Shown here in pieces: positions 51,566-60,889 of a DNA stretch of 64,000 nt (positions are counted from its first letter, which is position 1; each line of letters opens with the position of its first letter). The DNA comes from VAZQ01 sp963712565 (GTDB lineage: Bacteria > Pseudomonadota > Alphaproteobacteria > Rhizobiales > Xanthobacteraceae): contig CAVQIP010000016.1 of NCBI GenBank assembly GCA_963712565.1, positions 62,001-126,000 on the forward strand, read 5' to 3'. The notes under the pieces are model-generated. The model worked only from the letters and a program-made list of their open reading frames with translations, ran no database searches and was not told where the DNA came from. Both the position numbers and the translations under genes were made by a program.

Positions 51566-52783
51566 TCATTTGCGCAAGACATCGCTGAGCCAGTCGTACA
51601 CGACTGCGTTGGACAGCGACAGGTTGCCCACCTGGCAATGCATGTCGGCGCCCTCCGCGGCGGTGAACATGCGGGCGGTGACCGGTCCCGACACCTCGCG
51701 GCAGTAGCGCTCGAACTGGGCCGCCGTCTCTCCGCCTTCGCCTTCGCCGGCCATCGCAAGGGTCGGACATTTGATGGCGGCGAGGCTGTTGCCGGCACTG
51801 AAGTCTTCGAGCCGTTTGAGCCATGCGGCGAAGCTGTCGACGCCGAACCTGCGGCACGCCAACTTGAATCCGAGTTTCATGGCGGGCGGGAATTCGGCGT
51901 CCGGGATCGCATCGACGTCCGCCAGGGTTATCGGCGGAGGGTTACGCGTCAGCTCCGGCCCGACGAAGGCGACCATGTAGGCATGGAGATCGACGATCGG
52001 AGAGTTGACGACGAGCGCGCGAATGCGCGGGTCGTGCGCGCCGGCGCGGATCACGAAATAGCCCCCGAAGCTGATGCCGTAGACTGCAAGCCGTTCCGGC
52101 GCAACTTCGCGGCGGGCCAGCGCATAGTCGATCATGGCGCCGATCGGCTTCTCATAATCGGGCCGAAACGTCAGCTCGGGATGGAAGCGCAGGCAGCCGA
52201 CCTGTCCCGGCCCCTCGCCGACGAGCACGTTGAAGCCGCGCTCGAGACCGGCGCGCGCGGCCTGGAAATAGAGCTCCTCGCCGGTCCCGTCGAAGCCGGT
52301 GAGGATCAGGACGGTCCGGCCGTCGTGCGCGCGCGCCGCCGGCGTCATGAAATAACCGGGCAGGGGCGTGCCCTCGAAAGGGATCTCGATGGCCTCGACA
52401 TTTTCGGCCATGTGCCGGCTGGCGGCGATGAACGTTTCGCGCGACGCGCGGCCCCATCGAAGTCCGTCGCGGCCGAATGGATCGGCGAAGTATTCCGCCG
52501 ACCGGTAGTACATGGATGCGCGCAGAAAATGATCCCGCGCGCTGACACGGTGACCGCGGCCCGCCGCGGTCTCGCCGGCCTTGCGGACGCGTTCGGCGAG
52601 CGCCGAAAACGCCGGCGGCCAAGCGCGAGGATTTTCGCCCTGTATCGCCGCGCGGGCGGCGAAGATTTCGCCCGGCTCGCCGCCCCCAAAGCTCGCGGCG
52701 CCGAGCGAGCGCATGAGCTGGAAATCCATTTCCGGACTTTGGAACCCGACGATGCGGGTGCCTGTGCGTTCGACGCGCGCCAT
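51566..52783 (-). CDS. Alpha/beta hydrolase, 2,6-dihydroxypseudooxynicotine hydrolase-like
   Basis: 405 aa. N-terminal helical cap (about 1-130) then a hydrolase core: oxyanion region ILTGFDGTGEELYF, GEGPGQVG, nucleophilic Ser in YGISFGGYFVIRAG, and His near the C-terminus (GADMHCQ). The long N-terminal cap and the GxSxGG elbow are those of the DHPON hydrolase/FrsA-like group that cleaves C-C or ester bonds. Monocistronic; substrate unknown. Confidence 0.85.
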   Translation of the reverse strand: MARVERTGTRIVGFQSPEMDFQLMRSLGAASFGGGEPGEIFAARAAIQGENPRAWPPAFSALAERVRKAGETAAGRGHRVSARDHFLRASMYYRSAEYFADPFGRDGLRWGRASRETFIAASRHMAENVEAIEIPFEGTPLPGYFMTPAARAHDGRTVLILTGFDGTGEELYFQAARAGLERGFNVLVGEGPGQVGCLRFHPELTFRPDYEKPIGAMIDYALARREVAPERLAVYGISFGGYFVIRAGAHDPRIRALVVNSPIVDLHAYMVAFVGPELTRNPPPITLADVDAIPDAEFPPAMKLGFKLACRRFGVDSFAAWLKRLEDFSAGNSLAAIKCPTLAMAGEGEGGETAAQFERYCREVSGPVTARMFTAAEGADMHCQVGNLSLSNAVVYDWLSDVLRK

Positions 52784-53073
52784 TGTGGTTTTCCCCGTAG
52801 CGGCAGAACGAAATCTGAGGGGAGTGAAGCGGACTGACCTGGCAAAGCTACGTCGATACGCGATCCTCGATCAATCATGACAGCCGGCCGTTCAGGAACC
52901 GGCTCGTGCGCGTGCCCACGGGACCCTGGTTCCCGAAGCCGAACAAAAGCATGTACATATTGGCGGCTGCTCTTCGCCGAACTCACTGCGGAACGTTGCG
53001 TCATTTTTCCCGGTTGACTTTGCGATGCCGGAATCCGCGCGCGCGGCTTTCGACGCAATCGGGAGAAATCGCC

Positions 53074-53649
53074 ATGAAAACAACGACATTGCTGCTTGGC
53101 GCCTGTGCGCTGGTCGCCTTGCCGATGGCAACGGCTGCCGCCGGGCCATGTACGACGGAGATCGAGAACTTTACCAAGCTGCTGGCATCGCGGGACGCCG
53201 GTGCGGGGCCGACGGCCGGGGTTGCCGGCTCGACGACGGGTCAACATCCTCCGACCGCGACGATGGGGGCGGCGGACCGAGGCACCGCGGCATCGTCGGC
53301 CGCGGCAGAGTCGGGGCGTCCCCAGCATCCGCCGACGGCGGCAATGAACGAGGCAACCCAGGGCCGCAGCGCGTCTCCGCAAACGGGCGATACTGCCTGA
53401 GAGCAACATCCTCCGACCGCCGCCATGGGCCAGGCGACGCAAGGATCGGCGGCTTCGCCGCAGGACGTGCAGAGCCAGATCCGAGGCGGACCGACCGCCG
53501 CTCAGCAGGCGGAAGGTGCCCGGCGGCCCGCAGCCGACAAACTCGCGGCGGCTCAGGCCGCGCTCGAGCAGGCGCGTGGCTTTGATCGCAGCGGCAAGGA
53601 ATCCGAATGCATGGAGGCCATCGGGCGGGCGAAACAGCTCGCGCGTTGA
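53074..53649 (+). pseudogene. Exported protein gene with premature in-frame TGA
   Basis: ATG at 53074 with GGGAGAAA upstream, signal peptide about 1-22. After residue 108 the frame is closed by TGA at 53398-53400, but the same frame continues open for 83 codons. A repeat unit spans the stop: GQHPPTATMGAADRG, PQHPPTAAMNEATQG, EQHPPTAAMGQATQG. The last part has ALEQARGFDRSGKESECMEA, like the C-terminus of full-length rhizobial relatives. A single nonsense change explains it; read-through cannot be excluded. Confidence 0.8.
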
Positions 53650-53750
53650 GCCCGCTCGGCCGCAAAGGAGCGCGACGTCGCGGTTTGATCCTTGAGGATA
53701 TGCGCGTTCCTGCGCCTAGCTCGCGGGAGAGACGATAGCTGCGCTGACGG

Positions 53751-53939
53751 TCAATACGCTTGGTATTGCTGATGCGGCAGATGCTTCGAGCCCTTCATCA
53801 ATTCGAACGGGTTGATTGGACTGCCAGATGCAGCAAACGCTGTGGCACGATCGGCGGAACGGCTCGTGGCATTAGACCAGATTACGACTGCTGCGAGCGT
53901 CACCAAAGCAGCAATCCCAAACGACATGGTCTTCCGCAT
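53751..53939 (-). CDS. Small exported or membrane-anchored protein
   Basis: 62 aa. The near-perfect AAAGGAGGC ribosome site precedes the ATG at 53939. N-terminal hydrophobic signal or anchor (SFGIAALVTLAAVVIW), then a short mature part ending in SPINPFELMKGSKHLPHQQY. The PxELM...LP-x-Q-x-Y end resembles a family of tiny rhizobial exported proteins of unknown function. Confidence 0.78.
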   Translation of the reverse strand: MRKTMSFGIAALVTLAAVVIWSNATSRSADRATAFAASGSPINPFELMKGSKHLPHQQYQAY

Positions 53940-53979
53940 CTGATGCCTCCTTTATGACTCACGCCGCGCTGCTCTCTGT

Positions 53980-54345
53980 TTAGTCGCTCATGGCGCCGGC
54001 GACGGTGCTGCTGGTTGAGTTGTCCTGCTTTGCTTTCATCGCGTGAGTTATTCGTTCGATCGCCGCCTTTCGCCGCATCTGATCCGATTGATCGTCGGAG
54101 CCACCGACAATGCCTTGTCGCTCGATCAACCGGTTGATGGTTTCCGTCGCTTCGGGCGAAAGGGTTTGCGCGCGTTCGATCTTGGGCGCGAGACGCTCCA
54201 GTCGCACGAGGTCCTCGCTGTCTTTTCCCGCAGGACTAATGAAGAGGACAGGAATTCCAACGACGAGCGCTGCGGCATAGCACCAGCGGGGTAGCATCGG
54301 ACGGACGTCAACGAGCGGCGTCGGGGCAGTAGAACGCTGTGACAT
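53980..54345 (-). CDS. Single-TM protein of unknown function
   Basis: 121 aa. One membrane helix (CYAAALVVGIPVLFISPAG) after a short cytoplasmic start, then an Arg/Glu-rich, mostly helical region (RLERLAPKIERAQTLSPEAT, MRRKAAIERITHAMKAKQ). It lies behind the 62-aa gene in the same direction with 40 bp between, so they could be cotranscribed. No domain was recognised. Confidence 0.65.
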   Translation of the reverse strand: MSQRSTAPTPLVDVRPMLPRWCYAAALVVGIPVLFISPAGKDSEDLVRLERLAPKIERAQTLSPEATETINRLIERQGIVGGSDDQSDQMRRKAAIERITHAMKAKQDNSTSSTVAGAMSD

Positions 54346-54555
54346 GCTCCGAGCGGCGGGGCCGTATTCCGCGATGACTTCTCACGGTAGTCTCCTCCAT
54401 CTCTCGACGAGGACCACTCGCGCTTCGTCATGGAACGTCGCCGGGCAGCGTTCTGGCCGGCGAACGATGCTGGACCATAGTAGGACACCCCCTTAAGGTC
54501 TTTGGTTCAGGAACTTAAAGATCCTGAAATCGCGGCCGTAAACGGGTTGCACGCG

Positions 54556-56091
54556 ATGAGCGGCGAAGAGGTAAGATTCGGCCGGTTCCGGTTCGACCTC
54601 GGGCGGCGGGAGCTCTCGCGTGACGGGGTGCCGGTGCGGCTGGGCAGCCGCGCGCTCGACGTGCTGTCGGTGCTGGCCGCCGCCAAGGGAGATGTGGTCA
54701 CCAAGGACGAGCTTCTGGCGCGGGTCTGGCCGGGGCTGGTCGTCGAGGAAAACAACCTCCAGGTCCAGGTTTCGGCCCTCAGGAAAGCATTCGACGAGGA
54801 CCGGAGCGGACAGAGCTACCTGGTTACCGTGCCCGGTCGCGGCTATCGCCTCATCGGTCTTATCGGAAGCTCGCACGAGCCGGCGCTGCCGGATAAGCCC
54901 TCGATCGCCGTTCTGCCCTTCCAGAACATGAGCGACGACCCGAAGCAGGAATACTTCGCAGACGGCATCGTCGAGGACATCATCACGGCGCTCTGTCACA
55001 TGCGCTGGCTTTTCGTGATCGCGCGCGATTCGAGCTTCGCCTACAAGGGGCGGACAGTAGATGTGAAGCAGGTGGGGCGCGAGCTGGGCGTGCGCTACGT
55101 CGTTGAAGGCGGCGTGCGCAAGGCGGCGCAGCGCGTGCGGATCACGGCTCAGCTGATCGATGCTTCGACCGGCGCGCATCTGTGGGCGGATCACTTCGAC
55201 GGCGGTCTCGAGGACATCTTCGATCTGCAGGATCAGGTGACCGCGAGCGTTGTCGGCGCGATCTCGCCCAAACTGGAGCAGGCCGAGATCGAGCGGGCGA
55301 AGCGCAAGCCCACCGAGAGCCTGGACGCCTATGACTACTTCCTGCGCGGGATGGCCTGCACGCATCGGATGACCCGGGAGGCCACCACGGAAGCGCTGGA
55401 ATTGTTCGCCAAGGCTATCGAGCTCGACCCGGATTTTGCTTCCGCCCACGGCGTGGCCGCATTCTGCTACGTCGTTCGCAAGATCAACGGCTGGACGATT
55501 GACCGCGCGCAAGAGATCGCCGATGCCGCGCGCTTGGCCTGGCGGGCGGCGGAGCTGGGCAAGGATGACGCGGTCGCGCTTTCCTTCGGCGGCCTTGCGC
55601 TGGGTTATGTCGCCGGTGATCTCGAGGGCGCCGTCGCGCTCATTGACCGGGCGCTTGTTCTCAATCCGAACCTGGCGGTGGCGTGGTACGCCAGTGGAAC
55701 GGTGAGGGCTTTTCGCGGCGGTGAGCCGGACGTGGCGATCGAGCATCTCAAGCGTGCGATGCGCCTGAGCCCACTCGATCCTTTCATGTTTACGATGCAG
55801 GGCGTCACCGCATTCGCCCATTTCTTCGCCGGCCGCTACGACGAGGCGGCATCGTGGGCGGACAGGGCGTTCTGGGAACGGCCAAATATCCTGGCCACGT
55901 TGCGAATCGCCGCGGCAAGCAACGCACTCGCCGGCCGCCCAGAGGAAGCGCACAAGGCCGTTGCCCGTGCGTTGGAGCTCGATCCCGGGATGCGCGTTTC
56001 CAATCTCAAGGATCGCATTGGATGGTTTCGCCGGCCGGAGGATTTCGCCAAGTATGCCGACGCCTTGCGCAAAGCCGGCCTGCCGGAATGA
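54556..56091 (+). CDS. Winged-helix regulator with TolB-like and TPR domains
   Basis: 511 aa from the ATG at 54556; an upstream in-frame TTG is less likely. An OmpR-type winged helix (about 1-100): FGRFRFDLGRRELSRDG, GDVVTKDELLARVWPGLVVE, and VPGRGYRLIG. Then a TolB-like/adenylate-cyclase-associated segment (PSIAVLPFQNMSDDPKQEYF, YVVEGGVRKAAQRVRITAQL), and TPR repeats to the end (ELFAKAIELDPDFASAHGVA, ALIDRALVLNPNLAVAWYA). Such CadC-like cytosolic regulators are common in rhizobia; the signal is unknown. Confidence 0.9.
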   Translation: MSGEEVRFGRFRFDLGRRELSRDGVPVRLGSRALDVLSVLAAAKGDVVTKDELLARVWPGLVVEENNLQVQVSALRKAFDEDRSGQSYLVTVPGRGYRLIGLIGSSHEPALPDKPSIAVLPFQNMSDDPKQEYFADGIVEDIITALCHMRWLFVIARDSSFAYKGRTVDVKQVGRELGVRYVVEGGVRKAAQRVRITAQLIDASTGAHLWADHFDGGLEDIFDLQDQVTASVVGAISPKLEQAEIERAKRKPTESLDAYDYFLRGMACTHRMTREATTEALELFAKAIELDPDFASAHGVAAFCYVVRKINGWTIDRAQEIADAARLAWRAAELGKDDAVALSFGGLALGYVAGDLEGAVALIDRALVLNPNLAVAWYASGTVRAFRGGEPDVAIEHLKRAMRLSPLDPFMFTMQGVTAFAHFFAGRYDEAASWADRAFWERPNILATLRIAAASNALAGRPEEAHKAVARALELDPGMRVSNLKDRIGWFRRPEDFAKYADALRKAGLPE

Positions 56092-56185
56092 GCGGCGGAT
56101 CCGCGTCGAGCCTGCGACGCCGTCAATCGGTCAGCGACAGTGCGACAACTGAGAACGGCCGCGAAAGGCGTGCCGCCTTGCCTGA

Positions 56186-58438
56186 CTACGGCAATCCCAA
56201 TGCGCGGGCGTCTTCCGCGTCCCGCAAGCGGCATCCGCTGTTCCGCCAAAAGCTGAACTCCCATTTCAGACGAACATCCAACTCGCCGTCAAAAAGTATG
56301 AGGGTGTGAATGAGGTTGGCGCGCAGCATCTTCACGCCATCGGTCTGCTCGCCAACCAAACGGAAACAGTGGGAAAACTGCACCGGCAACAACAGCGCGG
56401 AAGCTCCCGCGCTGCTCGCTGTCACATGCACTGCGCCCCTTTCAAATATGATTTGCGACCGTCGGACAGGTGTCAACGCTTGCGTTGCGGGCGAATCGAC
56501 GAACGCTTCGGATTCAAATAGCGCGGGCTTCGCGTCGATCCGTTGCAACAGTTCCGACGGGCTGATGCGTCCGGACAGCTGCAAAGGCGAAAAGCCGGAG
56601 ACATTCGGACTGGATAGTTCGTAAAGATATAGATCAGTGCCGCCCCGCAGCCGTACGACGCGCGTGAGCTTTGCCTTGGTTGCGGGGAGCTCAAGGTCTG
56701 TCACGATGAACCGGACGCCCATTGCTCTCAGGATGTCGATTTTGGCAAGGCGAGGAATTCCAAAATTGGGATTCCGCGCGTCTGCCGGCGCGTTGAGGAC
56801 ATTCGAAATATAGAACATGAGGGGTTTGGACAGGCCCTGGCCGTATTCCGACAGAGTGGGAATATCGAGCCACCATAAATCGAGCAGATCATGAGTATTG
56901 CCGGTATCAGCGGCGGATTTCTGGAGAAATTTTTCGAACTCGTCGGCTTGCAGCGGTCGCTCGGCATCGCCGAGCAACCGCTGCCTTAGCGGGCTTCCCG
57001 GCGAGCCGAGAAGGGTGGCGACCGAGCCGCGGTAGGTTTGACCGGGACGCAGCGAAATTTCCTGCTGAAGAATGTCGGTAATGGGAGTAGCGATCCGGGT
57101 CTTCGGACTGCGCTGTTTGAACACATCCGAAGGACGGGCGCCGAATAAAGGAATGAGTGCAAGGGCCGCTGCGCCGACAGCGACGGAAATCCACAGGTGA
57201 TCGACGGGCCGCGCCTTCGGCGCGAAACGTCCCGCGATCAACTCCAGGACGGTGAGGCCCGCGTACAAACTAAGAAAGGCCCAAAACGGATACATCATCA
57301 GATAAAAGTAGAGCGGCGCGATCGACGGTGCGGCGAAGATACCGATGCTTGCGCCGATCCAAATAGTCAGCAAAACGCCCCAAAGCGCGGTGAACAGAGC
57401 GCCAACGCGCGCAAGCGGAGGAGGCATGCGGATCGCGACGGCAATGCCCCCCATGATGATGCTCAACTGCAGCCAATACGACCCGGTCAATGCGAGCGGC
57501 CACTGGGTCAACCGATCGCAGACCACACCCCACGCACACAATCCGTTCCGCACGTGGGCGATCAAGTCAGGCGAAAACTCGACCGGCCAGTGAATTTGCA
57601 ATGGAGAACGCGCCGGGCCGGAAAAGCGCGCAGAGTATGCCTGCGCGCCTGCGAAGAAGTCGAAAAAGTGCAACGCTGCGCAACATGCCAAGACATAGAT
57701 GCCGGCGATCGACCGCCACAGCATCTGTTGGTAGGACGTCGAAGCTAGAAAAATCACCGCGGCCAGCAGGACAGACCCGATCAGCATCCCGCCATTGTAG
57801 AAGGGGGCCGCGAGAACGATCAGGAGCACCAACAGAACGATGCAGCTCGCGAGCAGCCAGTTGAGAGCAAGACGGTGCCCCAAGGCAAGCGCGGCACGTG
57901 TGTCGGCACCGATCCTTATCCAGGCGACAAGGAGCAGGTTGCTGAGTGTCAGGGTATGGCCGTAGAGCGGATTGGTCGCCAGCCAGCCCTGCAGGCCATA
58001 TACGAAGTTGAACGGAGGAAACATCAGGAACGCGAGCCAGAGCGAAGCGACAAAAGCAAACGAGCGCGAGAATCCTAATGCCACGCCGAGAGCGAACGTC
58101 GACAATGTGACTTCAAGGAAATAGACGATGAATGAGACGACCTGCTTTGAGGTCGCCTGCAGATCGGTCTGAAACACCCAGGCTGCAGGATTGAAATATG
58201 GGTTCATCGCCATCAGCATACTGGTCATGCCCTGAATGGGATTCATGGCCGTGACGTCGAGCGGATGCGCCCAGTCCATGTAGGCCTTGTTGAGCCATAG
58301 ACTGAGATCCGCATCCCGGCCGACATAAAGAACGGTCGGATGTCTGAACCAAATTATGGTGAAGCTCACGAGCGTGACGACATAAGCAATGCCGCGGGCG
58401 TACTTGGCGCTCGGCTTCGCAATCGTCGCTCTATTCAA
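56186..58438 (-). CDS. Large membrane protein, GT-C-like (paralog 1)
   Basis: 750 aa. About 12 hydrophobic helices in the first 430 residues, then a soluble C-terminal half. The C-terminus shares an extended pattern with the next gene: ASALLLPVQFSHCFRLV, RANLIHTLILFDGELDVRL, and CRLRDAEDARALGL. Layout resembles polytopic glycosyltransferases (GT-C or YfhO-like), with an acidic start region (LYVGRDADLSLWLNKAYMDW). The acceptor and donor are unknown. The two paralogs run leftward in tandem, 27 bp apart. Confidence 0.78.
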   Translation of the reverse strand: MNRATIAKPSAKYARGIAYVVTLVSFTIIWFRHPTVLYVGRDADLSLWLNKAYMDWAHPLDVTAMNPIQGMTSMLMAMNPYFNPAAWVFQTDLQATSKQVVSFIVYFLEVTLSTFALGVALGFSRSFAFVASLWLAFLMFPPFNFVYGLQGWLATNPLYGHTLTLSNLLLVAWIRIGADTRAALALGHRLALNWLLASCIVLLVLLIVLAAPFYNGGMLIGSVLLAAVIFLASTSYQQMLWRSIAGIYVLACCAALHFFDFFAGAQAYSARFSGPARSPLQIHWPVEFSPDLIAHVRNGLCAWGVVCDRLTQWPLALTGSYWLQLSIIMGGIAVAIRMPPPLARVGALFTALWGVLLTIWIGASIGIFAAPSIAPLYFYLMMYPFWAFLSLYAGLTVLELIAGRFAPKARPVDHLWISVAVGAAALALIPLFGARPSDVFKQRSPKTRIATPITDILQQEISLRPGQTYRGSVATLLGSPGSPLRQRLLGDAERPLQADEFEKFLQKSAADTGNTHDLLDLWWLDIPTLSEYGQGLSKPLMFYISNVLNAPADARNPNFGIPRLAKIDILRAMGVRFIVTDLELPATKAKLTRVVRLRGGTDLYLYELSSPNVSGFSPLQLSGRISPSELLQRIDAKPALFESEAFVDSPATQALTPVRRSQIIFERGAVHVTASSAGASALLLPVQFSHCFRLVGEQTDGVKMLRANLIHTLILFDGELDVRLKWEFSFWRNSGCRLRDAEDARALGLP

Positions 58439-58465
58439 TCGTCGAGCCTTTCATAAATCGATTGA

Positions 58466-60889
58466 TTATAACCCGAGCGCCTTGTTATCGCGCCCATCCC
58501 GAAGGCGGCATTTGTTGTCCGCGAAGAGCCCAAAACGAAATTCGATCCGCGCGTCGATTGCACCGTCGAACGACATCAGCGTCTGAACCAGGTTTGCGCG
58601 TCGCAAGCGCACCGGAGCTCCGTTGACCACGACGAGGCAATGCGAGAACTGCACCGGCAAGAGGATGTGGGCCGGTCCACTGCTTGCGGCCCGGATTCGG
58701 ATGCCATCTCGCTCAATCGTGATCACGACGTCGCGCGCCCGGGCGGCCGTCGTCGGGACATCCTCGGAGAGGACTGCGACCTGATCGAGATGGTCGCGAT
58801 TTTCTCGTATCAGCTCAGCGATCGCATCCGCCGTGGCCGCCGTAACGAAGCGCAACGGGCTGTAGGTCCCCAGGTTAACGTCATGCAATTCGAACAAATA
58901 AACGCTAGGAGCGTTTGGAGCCCTCACGGAGGCACGAAGGGTCGCGGGCTGAGCGAGCTTTGCAGCGTCTGTGAGAACGTAACGAACCCCAAGCGCGCGC
59001 AATATATCCGCTTCGATGACGAACGCCCGCAAATAATTGCTGTGAAACCTGATTCCGGGAGGGGCGAGAAGCCGTGCGGCGAAAGCATGGGCCTGCACAG
59101 ATGACCACTCGCCGTACTCTTCGAAGGTGGGAATGCGAGACTGCCACAAATCGGTTTCCGTGAAAGTTTCCCCGTAGCGAGCGCGAAAGTAGTCGCGGCC
59201 GTAGATATACCGATCAACGGCATCGAGGGTTTTCTGATGAGGTCCAGCGCCGATCTCATCACGTTGGTCGATCCAAACGGTGGCTGTGTAACCGCGAAAT
59301 GGCTTCCCCACGGCGATCGATGCGTTTTCCTGCAAATAGTTGCGCAATGAAGGATCGCGTGCAGTCGCAACATCCGCACGAACACCCATGGACGAGTGGA
59401 TCAGGGCCAAGATCGGAAACACCGACAAGGCCGCCGCGGTCTCAACCCAGCCGCGTCCGGGAGCGGCGGGATCAGAGCCCGCGTGCGCCTTGCGGCGATA
59501 TCTTCGGATCATTTCGACCGCAAGAAACAGCGCGCCCGAGGCCGCGATAGCCGTAAGCAGTTGAACGGCGCGATAACGATGGATGTCGTATGGATGACGA
59601 AGCATGTTGATGACGATGAGGGCGAGCAGGGCGGCGACGGCGATATTCACGACGAAGACCGCTCGTTCCTTGATGCCGGATGCCCCCATTTTCACGGATG
59701 TTTCGACCTTGATCGGGCGCAACGGCGCGAAGAACGGAAGCACCGCAAACATACAAATGAAACACCAGCACGACAAAATCAGAAAATGACTGGAGAGGAC
59801 GCTCACCGGACCGAGCCATTCGGCCTGATAGGCGTAGGCGTAAACGTGCGCGAGACCGATATAGCCTAGCAGGGCCCAAGCCGCGGCCCGGATGTCGCCG
59901 CGACGCGTTAGGATGGCCACCACCGCTCCGACGAGCGCGGCAATCTCCAGCCAGGCACCCCGATCCTTGATGCATAGGAGGAGCCTTGGATCCCGGCACA
60001 GCGGATGCTCCCGAAACAATCGCAGCCAGGCGTCCGGCGACAGGAGATGGTCCCACGCGATCGCGGCACTCGGGGTACGGGCGGCCGTGGCGATGGTACC
60101 GAGATAATAGTCGAGGAGCCCGGAGCCAAAAAAGAAGATCAGGCATATGAGCAGCGCCGCGGCCTTCCACGCCCATTCGACGCGCGGCGGGCGTCGCGCC
60201 AGGACGATGGCGGCACAAATCGCAATGTAGGCAGGGCTTGCGAATATGAAGGTGAAGGGCGCCGACAGGAGGCCGGAAATAAACAGGGCTAGGAAGCCAA
60301 CGGACAGGCCGACGTTGCCTCGCCAGTCGCGAATACGTCCGCACGCGAGAAACACGACCGATGCGGCGTTAAGGACCGACGTGAGATGCGCAAAGTAAGG
60401 TGCGAGCGAATACCAGTCGTAGATTCGGAAAACCTGGGAGAACGGCGGGAACAAGAGGTAGAGATAAAGCTGCGCGGCCGCTGTGGCCATCAGCCAGGAA
60501 AAACCGATCGCGCGCGCCAGCAGGACAATGCTGACGGCCAGTTCGATGGCATAAACGGCATAGGATACAATATTCCTTGCGTTGTCTTCGAGCGGGAGAG
60601 CGAGCGCCAGGGCGCCTGGATTGAGCCAGGGGAGATTCGGAAAGTACATCGAGCCCATTCCGGCAAGCATGCTGTACGGACTGAGATCGAAGACCTTGCC
60701 GAAATGGAGAATGGCCTCGACGTTCCATTTTGCCCATTCCCCGTCGATCGGGACGTAGAGGACCAAGGGCATGCGATTCATGCCGATGATCATCAATGCT
60801 GCAAGAACGGCCCATGACAGAACGTAAGGCAGGGCGCGCGCCGAAGATGCTATGAGCGGGGCGTCCGTCGCGGGCGGTCGAGAGGACAT
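58466..60889 (-). CDS. Large membrane protein, GT-C-like (paralog 2)
   Basis: 807 aa, the same plan as its 750-aa neighbour: many helices up to about residue 470, then a soluble domain. Shared C-terminal blocks: AHILLPVQFSHCLVVV, RANLVQTLMSFDGAIDARI, CRLRDGRDNKALGL. The N-terminal region has LYVPIDGEWAKWNVEAILHF, where an Asp/Glu near the first loop could be the catalytic site of a GT-C enzyme. Its first 38 codons lie in the repeated segment that recurs at 62872. A cell-envelope glycan or lipid modification role is possible. Confidence 0.78.
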   Translation of the reverse strand: MSSRPPATDAPLIASSARALPYVLSWAVLAALMIIGMNRMPLVLYVPIDGEWAKWNVEAILHFGKVFDLSPYSMLAGMGSMYFPNLPWLNPGALALALPLEDNARNIVSYAVYAIELAVSIVLLARAIGFSWLMATAAAQLYLYLLFPPFSQVFRIYDWYSLAPYFAHLTSVLNAASVVFLACGRIRDWRGNVGLSVGFLALFISGLLSAPFTFIFASPAYIAICAAIVLARRPPRVEWAWKAAALLICLIFFFGSGLLDYYLGTIATAARTPSAAIAWDHLLSPDAWLRLFREHPLCRDPRLLLCIKDRGAWLEIAALVGAVVAILTRRGDIRAAAWALLGYIGLAHVYAYAYQAEWLGPVSVLSSHFLILSCWCFICMFAVLPFFAPLRPIKVETSVKMGASGIKERAVFVVNIAVAALLALIVINMLRHPYDIHRYRAVQLLTAIAASGALFLAVEMIRRYRRKAHAGSDPAAPGRGWVETAAALSVFPILALIHSSMGVRADVATARDPSLRNYLQENASIAVGKPFRGYTATVWIDQRDEIGAGPHQKTLDAVDRYIYGRDYFRARYGETFTETDLWQSRIPTFEEYGEWSSVQAHAFAARLLAPPGIRFHSNYLRAFVIEADILRALGVRYVLTDAAKLAQPATLRASVRAPNAPSVYLFELHDVNLGTYSPLRFVTAATADAIAELIRENRDHLDQVAVLSEDVPTTAARARDVVITIERDGIRIRAASSGPAHILLPVQFSHCLVVVNGAPVRLRRANLVQTLMSFDGAIDARIEFRFGLFADNKCRLRDGRDNKALGL

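Noticed and set aside
53398..53400. TGA as a selenocysteine codon
   Set aside because: No SECIS-like hairpin is visible directly downstream and the repeat context offers no redox Cys equivalent.
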